A stretch of 64,000 nucleotides of DNA, from assembly GCF_001294645.1 (NCBI RefSeq), contig NZ_CP011868.1, positions 2,790,001-2,854,000 of the forward strand, read 5' to 3'. Below, in pieces: positions 10,553-20,797 of this stretch. The notes under the pieces were generated by a model. That model did no database searches. It was not told the origin of the DNA and saw only the letters and a list, made by a program, of their open reading frames with translations. How positions within the stretch are numbered: position 1 is the stretch's first letter; every line of letters begins with the position of its first letter. Source of the DNA: Pseudonocardia sp. HH130629-09. Lineage in GTDB: Bacteria > Actinomycetota > Actinomycetes > Mycobacteriales > Pseudonocardiaceae. Position numbers and translations under genes: made by a program.

Positions 10553-11650
10553 TCACCGGTGGGCGAACGCCCGGTGGTGGTCGTCGAGCAGGTCCACGCC
10601 GAAGTCGTTCTCCGGGTCGCGCCACACCGAGTGGGCGTGGTCCGCGCCGCCCTGGGTGTTGTCCCACTCCAGCAGCAGCCGCGGCCCCTGCAGCCGGTGG
10701 TAGTGCGGCTCCCCCGCCTCCAGCGAGCCCGCCCAGGCCACGTGGACCTCGTCGAGGGCGGCGTCGTCGTCGTAGCGGGCGGCGGGTGAGACCCCGGCCG
10801 GCGCCCGGTCGAGGTAGGCCGAGAGCAGTCGGCGCAGCAGGGCACGGCCGCGGTCGTCGAGCACGCTCGCCGGGAGCCCGCGCGGCACACCGGTCAGCGC
10901 GACGGCCTCGGTCCCCTCGACCGGGTCCACCGGGCCGGGCGGGCTCTCCCGCCGGATCGCCGAGGTCGGCAGCGGCCGGTCGCCCGGCGCGACCAGCGGC
11001 CGGTTCGCCGTCACCAGGTCCGGTGGGGCCCCGCCGGGCAGGACCACGGTCTCCAGGAGCTCGGGTGGCAGGCCGCGGACGATCTCCCGCGCCAGGTCCT
11101 CGGTCGGTCCGAGCGGGCGCGCCACCCCTCCGCCGAGCAGCGGCGTCGTCGCCGGGTTCGCGCCGAGGAAGCACGGCGTGGCAGCGGCCACCCGCCCGTC
11201 CACGACGAGTGCGTTCACCGACACGTGGTGGCCGCCGAAGCGCCAGCCCCAGGTGCGTCCGCCCGGGTCGCCGAACACCCGCAGGTAGTAGAGCGCCGGG
11301 TCCCGGAACCGCTCCCGGTACGGGCGGGTCGGCCAGTCCTGTGCCCGGTCCAGGACGTTCTCCAGCCCCATGACCGTCGCCACGGTGGCGTAGCCGGCCT
11401 CGGACAGTCCCGACGCGACCAGCCGCATCGCGCGCTGCTGCTGGACCGCGGTCTGGGCCGCGAGGGGCAGTCCGCCGTGGTCGGTGGGGGTGTAGAACCA
11501 GCGACGGCGCTCGGCGTCGGGCCCCGCGTCACCGGTCGGGCCGGCGCCCCGGGCGGGGCGGAGCCGGTCGTCGTCCAGGGTGTCCAGCCAGGCCGCGGCC
11601 GCGTCCGCCATCGCCCCGGCGACCGTCTCGCTCGTCGTCACCCCGGCCAC
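10553..11650 (-). CDS. DUF3500 family protein (copy 2)
   Basis: 365-residue paralogue of the DUF3500 protein on the other side of acs. It shares the same motifs in the same order (RRRWFYTPTDHGG, WGWRFGGHHVS, TPCFLGANPAT, LLLEWDNTQ, HAHSVWRDP) but is shorter and divergent elsewhere, so this is an old duplication and not a recent copy. The GTG start at 11650 lies 18 bases after the response-regulator gene, and its stop is 52 bases before acs, on the same strand. That arrangement suggests one transcription unit under the two-component system. Function is unknown; a role with acetate or another acyl substrate is inferred from acs. Confidence 0.85.
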   Translation of the reverse strand: MAGVTTSETVAGAMADAAAAWLDTLDDDRLRPARGAGPTGDAGPDAERRRWFYTPTDHGGLPLAAQTAVQQQRAMRLVASGLSEAGYATVATVMGLENVLDRAQDWPTRPYRERFRDPALYYLRVFGDPGGRTWGWRFGGHHVSVNALVVDGRVAAATPCFLGANPATTPLLGGGVARPLGPTEDLAREIVRGLPPELLETVVLPGGAPPDLVTANRPLVAPGDRPLPTSAIRRESPPGPVDPVEGTEAVALTGVPRGLPASVLDDRGRALLRRLLSAYLDRAPAGVSPAARYDDDAALDEVHVAWAGSLEAGEPHYHRLQGPRLLLEWDNTQGGADHAHSVWRDPENDFGVDLLDDHHRAFAHR

Positions 11651-11668
11651 GCTAGTGGGCCGGGCGGA

Positions 11669-12363
11669 TCAGTCCGTCGCGTCGCGGACGAGCAGCGCGA
11701 TCTGCACCCGGTTGTCCAGGCCCAGCTCGCGCAGCAACCGGGAGACGTAGGACTTCACCGTCGCCACCGACATGTGCAGCTCGGCGGCGATGTCGGCGTT
11801 GGAGCCACCCCGGGCGACGGCCTCGGCGACGTCGCGCTCCCGGTCGGCGAGCCGGTCGAGCCGGGCCCGGGCGGCGCGCCGGCGGTCGACCGACCCGGCG
11901 CCGCCGCCGCGGACGATGCCGATCAGCCGCCGGGTGATAGCCGGGGACAGCACGGCGTCGCCGTCGGCGGCGGCGCGGACGGCGTCGACGATCCCCTCGG
12001 GCGCGGCGTCCTTGAGCAGGAACCCGCTCGCCCCGGCGCGCAACGCCCGTACGACGTGCTCGTCGGCGTCGAAGGTGGTCAGCACGACGACGGTCGGGGC
12101 GTCGGGCCGCGACGTCACCTCCCGGGTCGCCGCGACGCCGTCGACGCGACGCATCCGCAGGTCCATCAGCACCACGTGCGGCCGCCCGCGGCGACGGCGG
12201 CGGGCACCTCGTCGCCGTCGCCGGCGTCGCCGACCACCTGGATGCGCCGCACCGGGCCGGTGCCGTCGCCGGGCAGCGCGTGCCCGTCGAGCATCACCCG
12301 CAGGCCGGAGCGGACGAGCGGGTCGTCGTCGACGAGCAGCACCCGGATCGCGGTCGCGGTCAT
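11669..12363 (-). pseudogene. NarL/LuxR-type response regulator with a one-base frameshift
   Basis: The N-terminal receiver half (TATAIRVLLVDDDPLVRSGL, from ATG 12363) is read until a TGA at 12168-12166. The rest (VVLMDLRM with the phospho-acceptor Asp, then LTTFDADEHVVRALRAGASG and a C-terminal LuxR HTH) continues in a different frame down to 11669. The joined length is one base short of a multiple of three, and adding one base near 12176-12186 restores a normal regulator of about 231 residues. It is either a recent frameshift or a sequencing error in GC-rich DNA. The start overlaps the kinase stop as ATGA, so kinase and regulator are a coupled pair upstream of DUF3500-acs-DUF3500. Confidence 0.8.
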
Positions 12364-13487
12364 CGTGTCTCCTCCCGCCACGGCAGCACCGCGCGCAGCT
12401 GGTGGCCCGACGGCGTCGGGCCGTGGGTCAGCGTCCCGCCGGCGAGGGTCTCGACCCGCTCGCGCAGCCCGACCAGGCCGGTCCCGGCGCCCTCGGGTGT
12501 CGTCCCCGCCGCGGACTCCCCGGAGGTGACGGTGACGGTGAGGTCCCGGCCGGGCCGCCCGTCGAGGGCGACCTCGACCCGGGTCCCGGGCGCGTGCCGG
12601 GCGGCGTTGGTCAGGCCCTCGCGGACCACCCGGTGCACGACCCCGGCCAGCGGGCGCCCTGGCGGGCACACCGTCAGCAGCGCCGTCGACCGGAGACGGA
12701 CGTCCGCACCGACCGCGCGGGCCTCGGCGACGAGCTCCTCGACCGCACCGAGGTCCTCGATCTCGTCGGGTACGTCGCCGGTCGGCTCGTGCAGCACCTG
12801 CACGATCGTGCGGAGGTCCTCCATCGCGCGGTGCGTGGTGTCGCGCAGCACCCGCGCGGTCTCGCGCACGGTGCTGGCGGGCAGGTCCCCGCGCAGTGCC
12901 AGTGCCCCGGCGTGCACCGACAGCAGCGACAGCCGGTGCCCCAGCCGGTCGTGCATCTCCCCGGCGATCCGGCGACGCTCGTCGGCGCGGGCCTGCTCCT
13001 CGCGCACCGCCCGATCGGCCTCGGCACGGGCGAGCCGCTCGCGTAGGTCGTCGACCATCGCACGGCGGATCCCGGTCAGCAGGCCCGCGGTCGCCGAGAT
13101 GCCCTGGAACGCGACGGCCCCGCCGAGCAGCACGAGCGCCGTGGCACCGTCGGGAGCGTCGCGGTACAGCGTGATCGCGGCCGTCCCGACCGCCAGGGCC
13201 AGCACCAGCAGTGTCTCCACCGCACGGCGCCGGGTCGCGATCACGAAGACCCCGACCAGCGGCAGGTAGGTGGCGACCGGCGACACCAGCGGCCCGAGCA
13301 CGGCCACCACCGCGAACACCCGCGGCAGGCGGTAGCGCACCGCGATCGAGCCGATCATCAGCAGGCCGACGACGAGCAGCGACCACTGCAGGACCCCGGC
13401 GATGGCGTACGTCCCGACGACGGTGAGACCCCCGGCGAGCACCGCGACCATCAGCACGGCGGAAATCACGGCGGGACGGACCGGCAC
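12360..13487 (-). CDS. NarL-type sensor histidine kinase
   Basis: 375-residue membrane kinase. About five hydrophobic stretches fill residues 5-140 with almost no extracellular domain, so the signal is probably sensed in or at the membrane. A HisKA_3 box follows with the phospho-accepting His179 (GEMHDRLGHRLS), then an HATPase domain with N294 in NAARHAPG and the G-box GTGLVGLRE at about 335. I chose GTG at 13487 because it begins the hydrophobic region and a TATGGT hexamer lies exactly six bases upstream; longer in-frame extensions look non-coding. Its stop overlaps the response-regulator ATG. The probable target is the adjacent DUF3500-acs-DUF3500 block. Confidence 0.88.
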   Translation of the reverse strand: MPVRPAVISAVLMVAVLAGGLTVVGTYAIAGVLQWSLLVVGLLMIGSIAVRYRLPRVFAVVAVLGPLVSPVATYLPLVGVFVIATRRRAVETLLVLALAVGTAAITLYRDAPDGATALVLLGGAVAFQGISATAGLLTGIRRAMVDDLRERLARAEADRAVREEQARADERRRIAGEMHDRLGHRLSLLSVHAGALALRGDLPASTVRETARVLRDTTHRAMEDLRTIVQVLHEPTGDVPDEIEDLGAVEELVAEARAVGADVRLRSTALLTVCPPGRPLAGVVHRVVREGLTNAARHAPGTRVEVALDGRPGRDLTVTVTSGESAAGTTPEGAGTGLVGLRERVETLAGGTLTHGPTPSGHQLRAVLPWREETR

Positions 13488-13493
13488 CCGTCG

Positions 13494-13499
13494 ACCATA
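13494..13499 (-). promoter_or_regulatory. -10 hexamer of the histidine kinase operon, leaderless
   Basis: TATGGT on the minus strand ends six bases before the GTG at 13487, so the operon message is probably leaderless. Confidence 0.5.
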
Positions 13500-13570
13500 G
13501 GCGGCGGACCGGCGCCGTCCAGCAGGTTTCCGCTCGAACGGGACGGCCACCGGTCCACTCCTGTCTCCCG

Positions 13571-13579
13571 CCCCCCCCC
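13571..13579. repeat. Nine-cytosine homopolymer
   Basis: A run of nine C bases lies between the kinase promoter and the small ORF at 13708. It is outside genes but is a place where both replication slippage and assembly errors are likely. Confidence 0.7.
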
Positions 13580-13665
13580 GGGATCGGCGCTCAGCCTGCC
13601 GAGCTGCGCGCCGGCGGCGCACCCGCCGAAGGTCGTGCCCACCGCGACCGAAGTCGCCGGGCCGC

Positions 13666-13691
13666 GTCACCCGGAACGGGGTCACCCGGAA
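13666..13691. repeat. Direct repeat GTCACCCGGAA upstream of the small ORF
   Basis: GTCACCCGGAA occurs at 13666-13676 and 13681-13691, 15 bases apart, immediately upstream of the -10 hexamer TACGAT at 13696-13701. It could bind an activator of the small gene that follows. Confidence 0.45.
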
Positions 13692-13695
13692 TGAG

Positions 13696-13701
13696 TACGA
13701 T
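13696..13701 (+). promoter_or_regulatory. -10 hexamer TACGAT, leaderless
   Basis: TACGAT ends six bases before the ATG at 13708. This spacing supports both the start choice and the reality of the small gene. Confidence 0.5.
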
Positions 13702-13707
13702 TCGGAC

Positions 13708-13977
13708 ATGCCGGAACCGCACAGCCACCGCGAGAGCGGGCAGCACGTCATCGAGCACGCGCTCGACCTCCTCGAGGCGGGTGACAAGGCGCAGGACTAC
13801 CCCCAGGCGACCGACGGCCACACCGCCGCCACCGCCTACGCGGTGAGCGCGCTCTACCAGGAGATGCGCCACGGCGACGACCAGCTCGCGGTGCTCATCT
13901 CCGCGGTGCAGGAGCAGACCGCGGTGCTGCGCGAGATCCGGGACTCGTTGCGGGACGGGAGCCGCACCGGAGAGTGA
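13708..13977 (+). CDS. Small hypothetical protein (89 residues)
   Basis: A soluble, acidic, helix-rich protein of 89 residues that I do not recognise. The sequence contains EHALDLLEAGDKAQDYPQA and ends in a run predicted to be helical (VQEQTAVLREIRDSLRDG), which may form a short coiled coil. Support for it being real is a TACGAT -10 hexamer exactly six bases before the ATG, and a stop well before the convergent UvrA-like gene. Codon positions show the normal GC bias. No domain can be named. Confidence 0.6.
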   Translation: MPEPHSHRESGQHVIEHALDLLEAGDKAQDYPQATDGHTAATAYAVSALYQEMRHGDDQLAVLISAVQEQTAVLREIRDSLRDGSRTGE

Positions 13978-14046
13978 CCGGAGAGCGACGGCCCCGCCCG
14001 CGATCCGGTCCGGCCGGGCGCCGCGACCTCGTGCCGCGGGGCGTCC

Positions 14047-16398
<2,352 letters not shown>

Positions 16399-16421
16399 GG
16401 TGGATCCCCCGTCCGGCCCGT

Positions 16422-16841
16422 TCAGGGCCGCTGCTGGATGCGGACCATCGTGCCCGCGGGGTCGCGGAAGGCACAGTCGCGCACCCCGTACGGCTGGTCG
16501 ACCGGCTCCTGGACGACCTCGGCCCCGCTCGCCTGGAGCCTGTCGAACGCCGCGTCCAGGTCGTTACTGGCGAGCAGCACGGCGGTGTAGGTGCCCTTGG
16601 CCATCATCTCGGTGACGGTGCGGCGTTCCTCGTCGGTGATGCCGGGGTCGGCGGCGGGCGGGGCGAGGACGAGCGAGACGTCGGGCTGCCCGGGTGGGCC
16701 GACGGTGAGCCAGCGCATCGTGCCCTGGCCGACGTCGAGGCGGACCTCGAAGCCGAGCGCGTCGCGGTAGAAGGCCAGCGACGCCTCCGGGTCGGTGTGC
16801 GGGAGGAAGCCGGCGTGGATCGTGATGGCGGGTGCGGTCAT
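16422..16841 (-). CDS. VOC (glyoxalase/bleomycin-resistance fold) family protein
   Basis: 139-residue protein with two beta-alpha-beta-beta-beta modules of the vicinal oxygen chelate fold: FLPHTDPEASLAFYRDALGF at the start and DLDAAFDRLQASGAEVVQEP then DPAGTMVRI at the end. Such proteins can be small dioxygenases, isomerases or drug-binding proteins. The start could instead be GTG at 16850, which overlaps the AraC stop as GTGA and adds three residues; I keep the ATG because homologues normally begin at MTAPA-like sequence. It is the third gene of a hydrolase-AraC-VOC operon and ends 23 bases before the UvrA-like gene start. Confidence 0.85.
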   Translation of the reverse strand: MTAPAITIHAGFLPHTDPEASLAFYRDALGFEVRLDVGQGTMRWLTVGPPGQPDVSLVLAPPAADPGITDEERRTVTEMMAKGTYTAVLLASNDLDAAFDRLQASGAEVVQEPVDQPYGVRDCAFRDPAGTMVRIQQRP

Positions 16842-16846
16842 GGCGT

Positions 16847-17290
16847 TCACGCTAGGGAGGTCGGCGCCACCGTGGCTTCTCGATTCCTGACCGGTCGGCT
16901 GACCTGCTTCGCCACGCAGGCCGGGAGCCCCGCGGTCCCGTCGCGCACGGCGTCGCGGTACGCGCTCGGCGGCATACCGACGAGCTCGGTGAACCGGGTG
17001 CTGAACGTGCCGAGCGAGGAGCCACCGACCGCGAAGCACACCTCGGTGACGCTGAGGTCGCCGCGGCGCAGCAGGGCCATGGCGCGCTCGATGCGCCGGG
17101 TCATCAGGTAGCTGTAGGGCGACTCGCCGTAGGCCGCCCGGAACGCCCGCGACAGGTGCCCCGCAGAGACGTGCTCGGCCCGGGCGAGCTCGGTGACGTC
17201 CAGCGGGCGGGCGTACTCCCGGTCGATGCGGTCGCGCACCCGGCGCATCCGGACGAGCTCGCGCAGGCGCCCGTCCCCGCGGTCGCTCAC
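16847..17290 (-). CDS. AraC-family transcriptional regulator, DNA-binding domain only
   Basis: 147 residues consisting essentially of one AraC/XylS double helix-turn-helix. The first HTH lies at about 25-55 (PLDVTELARAEHVSAGHLSR) and the second at about 80-110 (VTEVCFAVGGSSLGTFSTRF), ending in the typical GMPPSAYR. There is no sensor domain, as in the SoxS/MarA and VOC-associated regulators. The ATG overlaps the hydrolase stop by 4 bases and its stop overlaps an alternative VOC start, so the three genes are translationally coupled. A VOC partner next to such a short AraC protein is a common actinobacterial arrangement. Confidence 0.88.
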   Translation of the reverse strand: MSDRGDGRLRELVRMRRVRDRIDREYARPLDVTELARAEHVSAGHLSRAFRAAYGESPYSYLMTRRIERAMALLRRGDLSVTEVCFAVGGSSLGTFSTRFTELVGMPPSAYRDAVRDGTAGLPACVAKQVSRPVRNREATVAPTSLA

Positions 17291-18048
17291 CGCAGGTGCT
17301 CCGCCAGCAGCGCCGCGACCTCGTCGGGGCGTTCGAGGTAGACCATGTGACCGGTGTCGACGGGGGCGACGGTGAGGTCGTCGCCGAGCGCGCTGCGGCA
17401 GGCGGCCAGCCAGTCGTCGGTGACGAAGTCGGCCCGCAGGGCGGGCACGACCAGTGTCGGGAGGTCGGCCCGCGGGACGGCGGCGGGGCGGGCCATCTCC
17501 GACCAGGCGGCGACGACGGCCGCCCGGCTGTAGCGCCAGCGCCAGGCGCCGTCGCGCTGTTCCAGGTGCTCGGCGACCTCGGCCTCGACGAGCGGTGCGG
17601 GCACGCCGGTCCAGGACGCGGCCTTGGCGGCGCGGGCGTCGTCACGGGTCGCGAACCCCTCGTCGGCACGGCCGGCCTCGGCGGAGGCCAGCATGTCCTG
17701 CGGGTCCAGCCCGTGCGCCGGGTCGAGCAGCGCGAGGCGGGTGACGCGCTCGGGTGCGGTCCGCGCCAGCCGGGCCGCGACCGCTCCACCGAAGGAGTGT
17801 CCGACCACGGCGACCCGCTCGACGTGCTCGGCGTCGAGGACCTCGAGAACGTCCTCGACGTGCTGCTCGAGGTTCCACGGCGGGACCCACGGCGAACGGG
17901 CGTGCCCGCGCAGGTCGACGGAGATCCATCGCAGGGTGGGCAGGGCGGCGAACAGCGGCGCGAACCGCAGGCCGTGGCCGGTGACACCGTGCACCGCGAG
18001 CACCGGCGGGCCTGCCGGGTCACCGGCGTGGTGGACGTGCAGGGGCAT
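17287..18048 (-). CDS. Alpha/beta hydrolase
   Basis: 253-residue cytoplasmic hydrolase with the oxyanion HGVTGHG loop at about residue 20, the nucleophile elbow GHSFGG (Ser85), and a C-terminal catalytic His in DTGHMVYLERPDE. The substrate is unknown. ATG at 18048 is preceded six bases upstream by CAGAAT, a plausible -10 hexamer; a GTG at 18063 would add five residues. It leads the hydrolase-AraC-VOC operon and is divergent from the flavoprotein gene at 18122, with an inverted repeat between them. Confidence 0.85.
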   Translation of the reverse strand: MPLHVHHAGDPAGPPVLAVHGVTGHGLRFAPLFAALPTLRWISVDLRGHARSPWVPPWNLEQHVEDVLEVLDAEHVERVAVVGHSFGGAVAARLARTAPERVTRLALLDPAHGLDPQDMLASAEAGRADEGFATRDDARAAKAASWTGVPAPLVEAEVAEHLEQRDGAWRWRYSRAAVVAAWSEMARPAAVPRADLPTLVVPALRADFVTDDWLAACRSALGDDLTVAPVDTGHMVYLERPDEVAALLAEHLR

Positions 18049-18064
18049 GCGTCCATTCTGCACT

Positions 18065-18079
18065 TTGCCGTTCCGGCAA
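18065..18079. promoter_or_regulatory. Perfect inverted repeat TTGCCG-N3-CGGCAA in a divergent promoter
   Basis: Six-base arms with spacer TTC lie between the hydrolase and flavoprotein genes; a third TTTGCCG half site follows at 18085-18091. It is a likely operator for both genes, possibly for the AraC protein of the operon (inference). Confidence 0.5.
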
Positions 18080-18109
18080 CGAGGTTTGCCGCGCTGTCCG
18101 GCCAGTCGT

Positions 18110-18115
18110 CAGGCT
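18110..18115 (+). promoter_or_regulatory. -10 hexamer CAGGCT of the flavoprotein gene, leaderless
   Basis: CAGGCT ends six bases before the ATG at 18122, with no ribosome-binding site between. Confidence 0.45.
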
Positions 18116-18121
18116 GGGCAC

Positions 18122-19066
18122 ATGGACACAGCACAGCGCCACGACGTCGTCGTGATCGGCGGCGGCCCGGCCGGACTCAACGGGGCCATGATGCTCGCCC
18201 GCTCCCTGCGGTCGGTGGTCGTCGTCGACTCCGGCCTGCCCCGCAACGCACCGGCCACCGCCGCACACGGCCTGTTCGCCCGCGACGGCGTCGCCCCGGC
18301 CGAGCTGCTCGCCACCGGCCGGGAGGAGGTCCGCCGCTACGGCGGGACGGTCGTCGACGGCGAGGTCGTCGGTGCCCGGCGCACCGACGACGGTTTCACG
18401 GTGACCCTCGCCGACGACACCACCCTCGACGCCCGGCGGCTTCTCGTCACCACCGGACTGGTCGACGTGCTGCCGGAGATTCCGGGACTCGCGCAGGGGT
18501 GGGGCGCCGACGTCGTCCACTGCCCGTACTGCCACGGCTACGAGGTGCGTGGCCGCCCGATCGCCGTTCTCGGGACCGCCCCCGGCTCCGCGCACCACGC
18601 GCTGCTGTTCCGGCAGCTCAGCGCGGACGTGGTCTACGTGTCGCACACGGTGGGGCCGGCCACGGAGCAGCGGGAACGCTTCGCCGCGCTCGGCATCGCC
18701 GTCGTCGACGGGCCGGTGAGCGAGGTGCTGCGGGAGGACGGCGCGATCACCGGGCTGGTCACGCCGTCCGGTGTACTGGCGCGCGAGGTCGTCGTCGTGG
18801 CACCCCGACTGGAGGCCCGCGCCGGCTTCCTCGCCGAGCTGGGCCTGGTCCCGGTCGAGCACCCGAGCGGGGCGGGGCAGCACCTCGTCGCCGACCCGAC
18901 GGGCCGCAGCACGGTCGAGGGCGTGTGGCTCGCGGGCAATGTCACCGAGTTGAGCGCGCAGGTGGGGGCCGCGGCGGCCGCGGGAGCGTTCGCGGGGGCC
19001 GCGATCAACGCCGACCTCGTCGAGGCCGGGGCGCTCGCCGCGCTGCGAGAGCTCGCACGCCCCTAG
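18122..19066 (+). CDS. Thioredoxin-reductase-like FAD/NAD(P) oxidoreductase
   Basis: 314 residues, the size of low-molecular-weight thioredoxin reductases. FAD-binding VIGGGPAGLNGA lies at residues 11-22. A redox pair C134-x-x-C137 (CPYCHGYE) sits in the NADPH domain in the position of the TrxB active site. A second dinucleotide region (AVLGTAPGSAHHA) has lost the full GxGxxG pattern. The C-terminal FAD motif reads VWLAGNVTELSAQVG, where classical TrxB has GDV. This subgroup of stand-alone flavoproteins is widespread in actinomycetes and often acts on low-molecular-weight disulfides; partner unknown. It is divergent from the hydrolase operon. Confidence 0.86.
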   Translation: MDTAQRHDVVVIGGGPAGLNGAMMLARSLRSVVVVDSGLPRNAPATAAHGLFARDGVAPAELLATGREEVRRYGGTVVDGEVVGARRTDDGFTVTLADDTTLDARRLLVTTGLVDVLPEIPGLAQGWGADVVHCPYCHGYEVRGRPIAVLGTAPGSAHHALLFRQLSADVVYVSHTVGPATEQRERFAALGIAVVDGPVSEVLREDGAITGLVTPSGVLAREVVVVAPRLEARAGFLAELGLVPVEHPSGAGQHLVADPTGRSTVEGVWLAGNVTELSAQVGAAAAAGAFAGAAINADLVEAGALAALRELARP

Positions 19067-19069
19067 CCT
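19064..19069 (+). promoter_or_regulatory. -10 hexamer TAGCCT overlapping the flavoprotein stop codon
   Basis: TAGCCT includes the TAG stop of the upstream gene and ends six bases before the GTG at 19076, so the zinc-ribbon gene may have its own leaderless transcript. Confidence 0.45.
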
Positions 19070-19075
19070 GGGGAC

Positions 19076-19312
19076 GTGCTGGTCATCTTCGGGCTGTCGG
19101 TCAAGGAGCGCCCACTGGGCCTGGTCGCGCTGGGCTGCGGCACCTGCGGTCACCCGGGTCCGCAGCCCGCGGTGCACCGGCGGACCCGGTTCACGCTGTT
19201 CTTCGTCCCGGTCCTGCCGCTGCGCAGCCGCTACGAGATGCGCTGCCCCGTGTGCGGGGCGGGGCGGACGCTGTCCCGCGACGATGCCCGCCGGTACGGC
19301 GCACGGGTCTGA
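19076..19312 (+). CDS. Small zinc-ribbon protein
   Basis: 78 residues with two CxxC pairs (CGTCG near residue 21 and CPVCG near residue 57) that would form one zinc ribbon. Between them is a short hydrophobic stretch with FFVPVLPLRSRYEMRC, the pattern of the zinc-ribbon_15 type of small membrane-associated proteins. Start GTG at 19076 is nine bases after the flavoprotein stop and is supported by a -10 hexamer. Function unknown. Confidence 0.8.
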   Translation: MLVIFGLSVKERPLGLVALGCGTCGHPGPQPAVHRRTRFTLFFVPVLPLRSRYEMRCPVCGAGRTLSRDDARRYGARV

Positions 19313-19420
19313 GCGACGCGCTCGTCCGGCACGGGGTCTCCCCGGCTCCTGCCACCTGACGGATCGGCCGGGCGCCACCGAGGCGACAGCTCGCTGCGGT
19401 ACCACTCCCGCAGATAGGGA

Positions 19421-19436
19421 GTTCGCGATCGCGAAC
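19421..19436. repeat. 16-bp perfect palindrome GTTCGCGATCGCGAAC
   Basis: It lies 11 bases upstream of the LexA box. A near-identical palindrome with GT at the centre occurs at 27662-27677. It could be a second operator or a dispersed palindromic motif. Confidence 0.7.
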
Positions 19437-19447
19437 GAAACTAGTGA

Positions 19448-19463
19448 TCGAACACAAGTTCGA
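19448..19463. promoter_or_regulatory. lexA box: LexA-binding SOS box
   Basis: TCGAACACAAGTTCGA has perfect TCGAAC/GTTCGA arms with a four-base spacer, the actinobacterial LexA consensus. It lies 14 bases before the GTG of a DUF222/HNH remnant. In mycobacteria several 13E12-repeat (DUF222/HNH) genes are DNA-damage inducible through such boxes. Confidence 0.85.
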
Positions 19464-19477
19464 CTGTCGTCGACGGT

Positions 19478-19790
19478 GTGACCGCGACCCAGGAGCCACC
19501 CGACCATGCCACCGGCGTGGGCCCGGGTGGGTCCCCGGCCGGTGAGCTCGATCTGTTCCGGTTCCTCGTCGACCACGCCCACACCGTCGACACCTCTGCG
19601 CTGACAGAGACAGACCTGATCGACCAGATCCAGCAGATCGAGACGCTCTGTGCGAGTTCCACAACCACATCCGCGAACAACCCGGACGGCACGTGGCCCG
19701 TGCACCCGACGGGACCGTCGTCACGACCACACCCACCGGACACACCTACCGCGGACCGGACCGACCGCGGTGGGCCCGGGGCACGGGCAC
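19478..19790 (+). pseudogene. 13E12-type (DUF222/HNH) endonuclease remnant, internally deleted
   Basis: The first about 57 codons from GTG 19478 (ending in TETDLIDQIQQIETL) match the start of DUF222 proteins. Directly after, in another frame, comes a typical C-terminus of the same family: CEFHNHIREQPGRHVARAPDG, then TPTGHTYRGP. The middle, normally over 300 residues with most of DUF222 and the HNH core, is gone, and the two ends are out of frame. The SOS promoter upstream is intact, so DNA damage should still induce a useless transcript. It ends against the convergent oppF gene. Confidence 0.72.
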
Positions 19791-19792
19791 CC

Positions 19793-20797
19793 TCAGGTCG
19801 GCAGCAGGTACTCCTCACTGGCGTGGTGGCAGGCGCTCGGGTGGTGCCCACCCGGCCGCGTCACCAGCGGCGGTTCCTCGGTGGCGCAGATGTCGGTGGC
19901 CTTCCAGCAGCGCGTCCGGAAGCGGCAGCCGCTCGGCGGGTCCACCGGGCTCGGGACGTCACCGGTCAGCCGGATCCGCGTGCGCCCCTCCCGGACCGAC
20001 GGGTCGGGCACCGGCACCGCGGACAGCAGCGCCTGGGTGTAGGGGTGCGAGGCCCGGGTGTAGATCTCGTCCTCGGTGCCGAGCTCCACCATCTTGCCCA
20101 GGTACATCACGCCGACCCGGTCCGACAGGTGCCGCACCACCGACAGGTCGTGGGCGATGAAGATGTAGGACAGCCCGAACTCGCGCTGCAGGGTGCCGAG
20201 CAGGTTCATCACCTGCGCCTGGATCGACACGTCGAGCGCGGACACCGGCTCGTCGCACACGATGATCTCCGGGCGCAGGGCGAGCGCACGGGCGATGCCG
20301 ATGCGCTGCCGCTGCCCGCCGGAGAACTGGTGCGGGTAGCGGTTGATGAAGTCCGGGTTGAGCCCGACGACGTCGAGCAGCTCCTGCACCTTCGCGCGCC
20401 GCTCCCCCTTCGGCGCGACCTCCGGGTGGATCTCGAACGGCTCCCCGACGATGTCGGCGACCGTCATCCGCGGGTTCAGCGACGTGTACGGGTCCTGCAG
20501 CACGATCTGCATCTGCCGGCGCAGCGCCCGCAGCTCCGCGCCCCGGCGGGCGAAGATGTCCTCGCCGTGGAACCGGACCGAGCCCGACGTCGGCGGCTCC
20601 AGGCGCATCAGCACCTGCGCGAGCGTCGACTTGCCGCAGCCGGACTCGCCGACGATGCCCAGCGTCTCGCCCTTGTTCAGCGAGAACGAGACGCCGTCGA
20701 CGGCGCGCACGTGGCCGACGGTGCGTTTGACGACCGCACCGATCTTCACCGGGAAGTGCTTGACGAGGTCGGTGACCTCCAGAACGGGCTCGCTCAT
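19793..20797 (-). CDS. oppF: Oligopeptide/dipeptide ABC transporter ATP-binding protein (OppF/DppF)
   Basis: 334 residues. Walker [10 protein letters not shown] at about residue 48, Q-loop [10 protein letters not shown], signature FSGGQRQR, Walker [13 protein letters not shown]-loop AHDLS, and the C-terminal oligo_HPY domain with its cysteine cluster (GCRFRTRC, then ATDIC and ACHH) that can hold an Fe-S cluster. ATG 20797 follows GGAGG at an ideal distance and overlaps the oppD stop as ATGA. It is the last gene of oppABCDF. The family imports peptides or related compounds using a lipoprotein receptor. Confidence 0.93.
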   Translation of the reverse strand: MSEPVLEVTDLVKHFPVKIGAVVKRTVGHVRAVDGVSFSLNKGETLGIVGESGCGKSTLAQVLMRLEPPTSGSVRFHGEDIFARRGAELRALRRQMQIVLQDPYTSLNPRMTVADIVGEPFEIHPEVAPKGERRAKVQELLDVVGLNPDFINRYPHQFSGGQRQRIGIARALALRPEIIVCDEPVSALDVSIQAQVMNLLGTLQREFGLSYIFIAHDLSVVRHLSDRVGVMYLGKMVELGTEDEIYTRASHPYTQALLSAVPVPDPSVREGRTRIRLTGDVPSPVDPPSGCRFRTRCWKATDICATEEPPLVTRPGGHHPSACHHASEEYLLPT

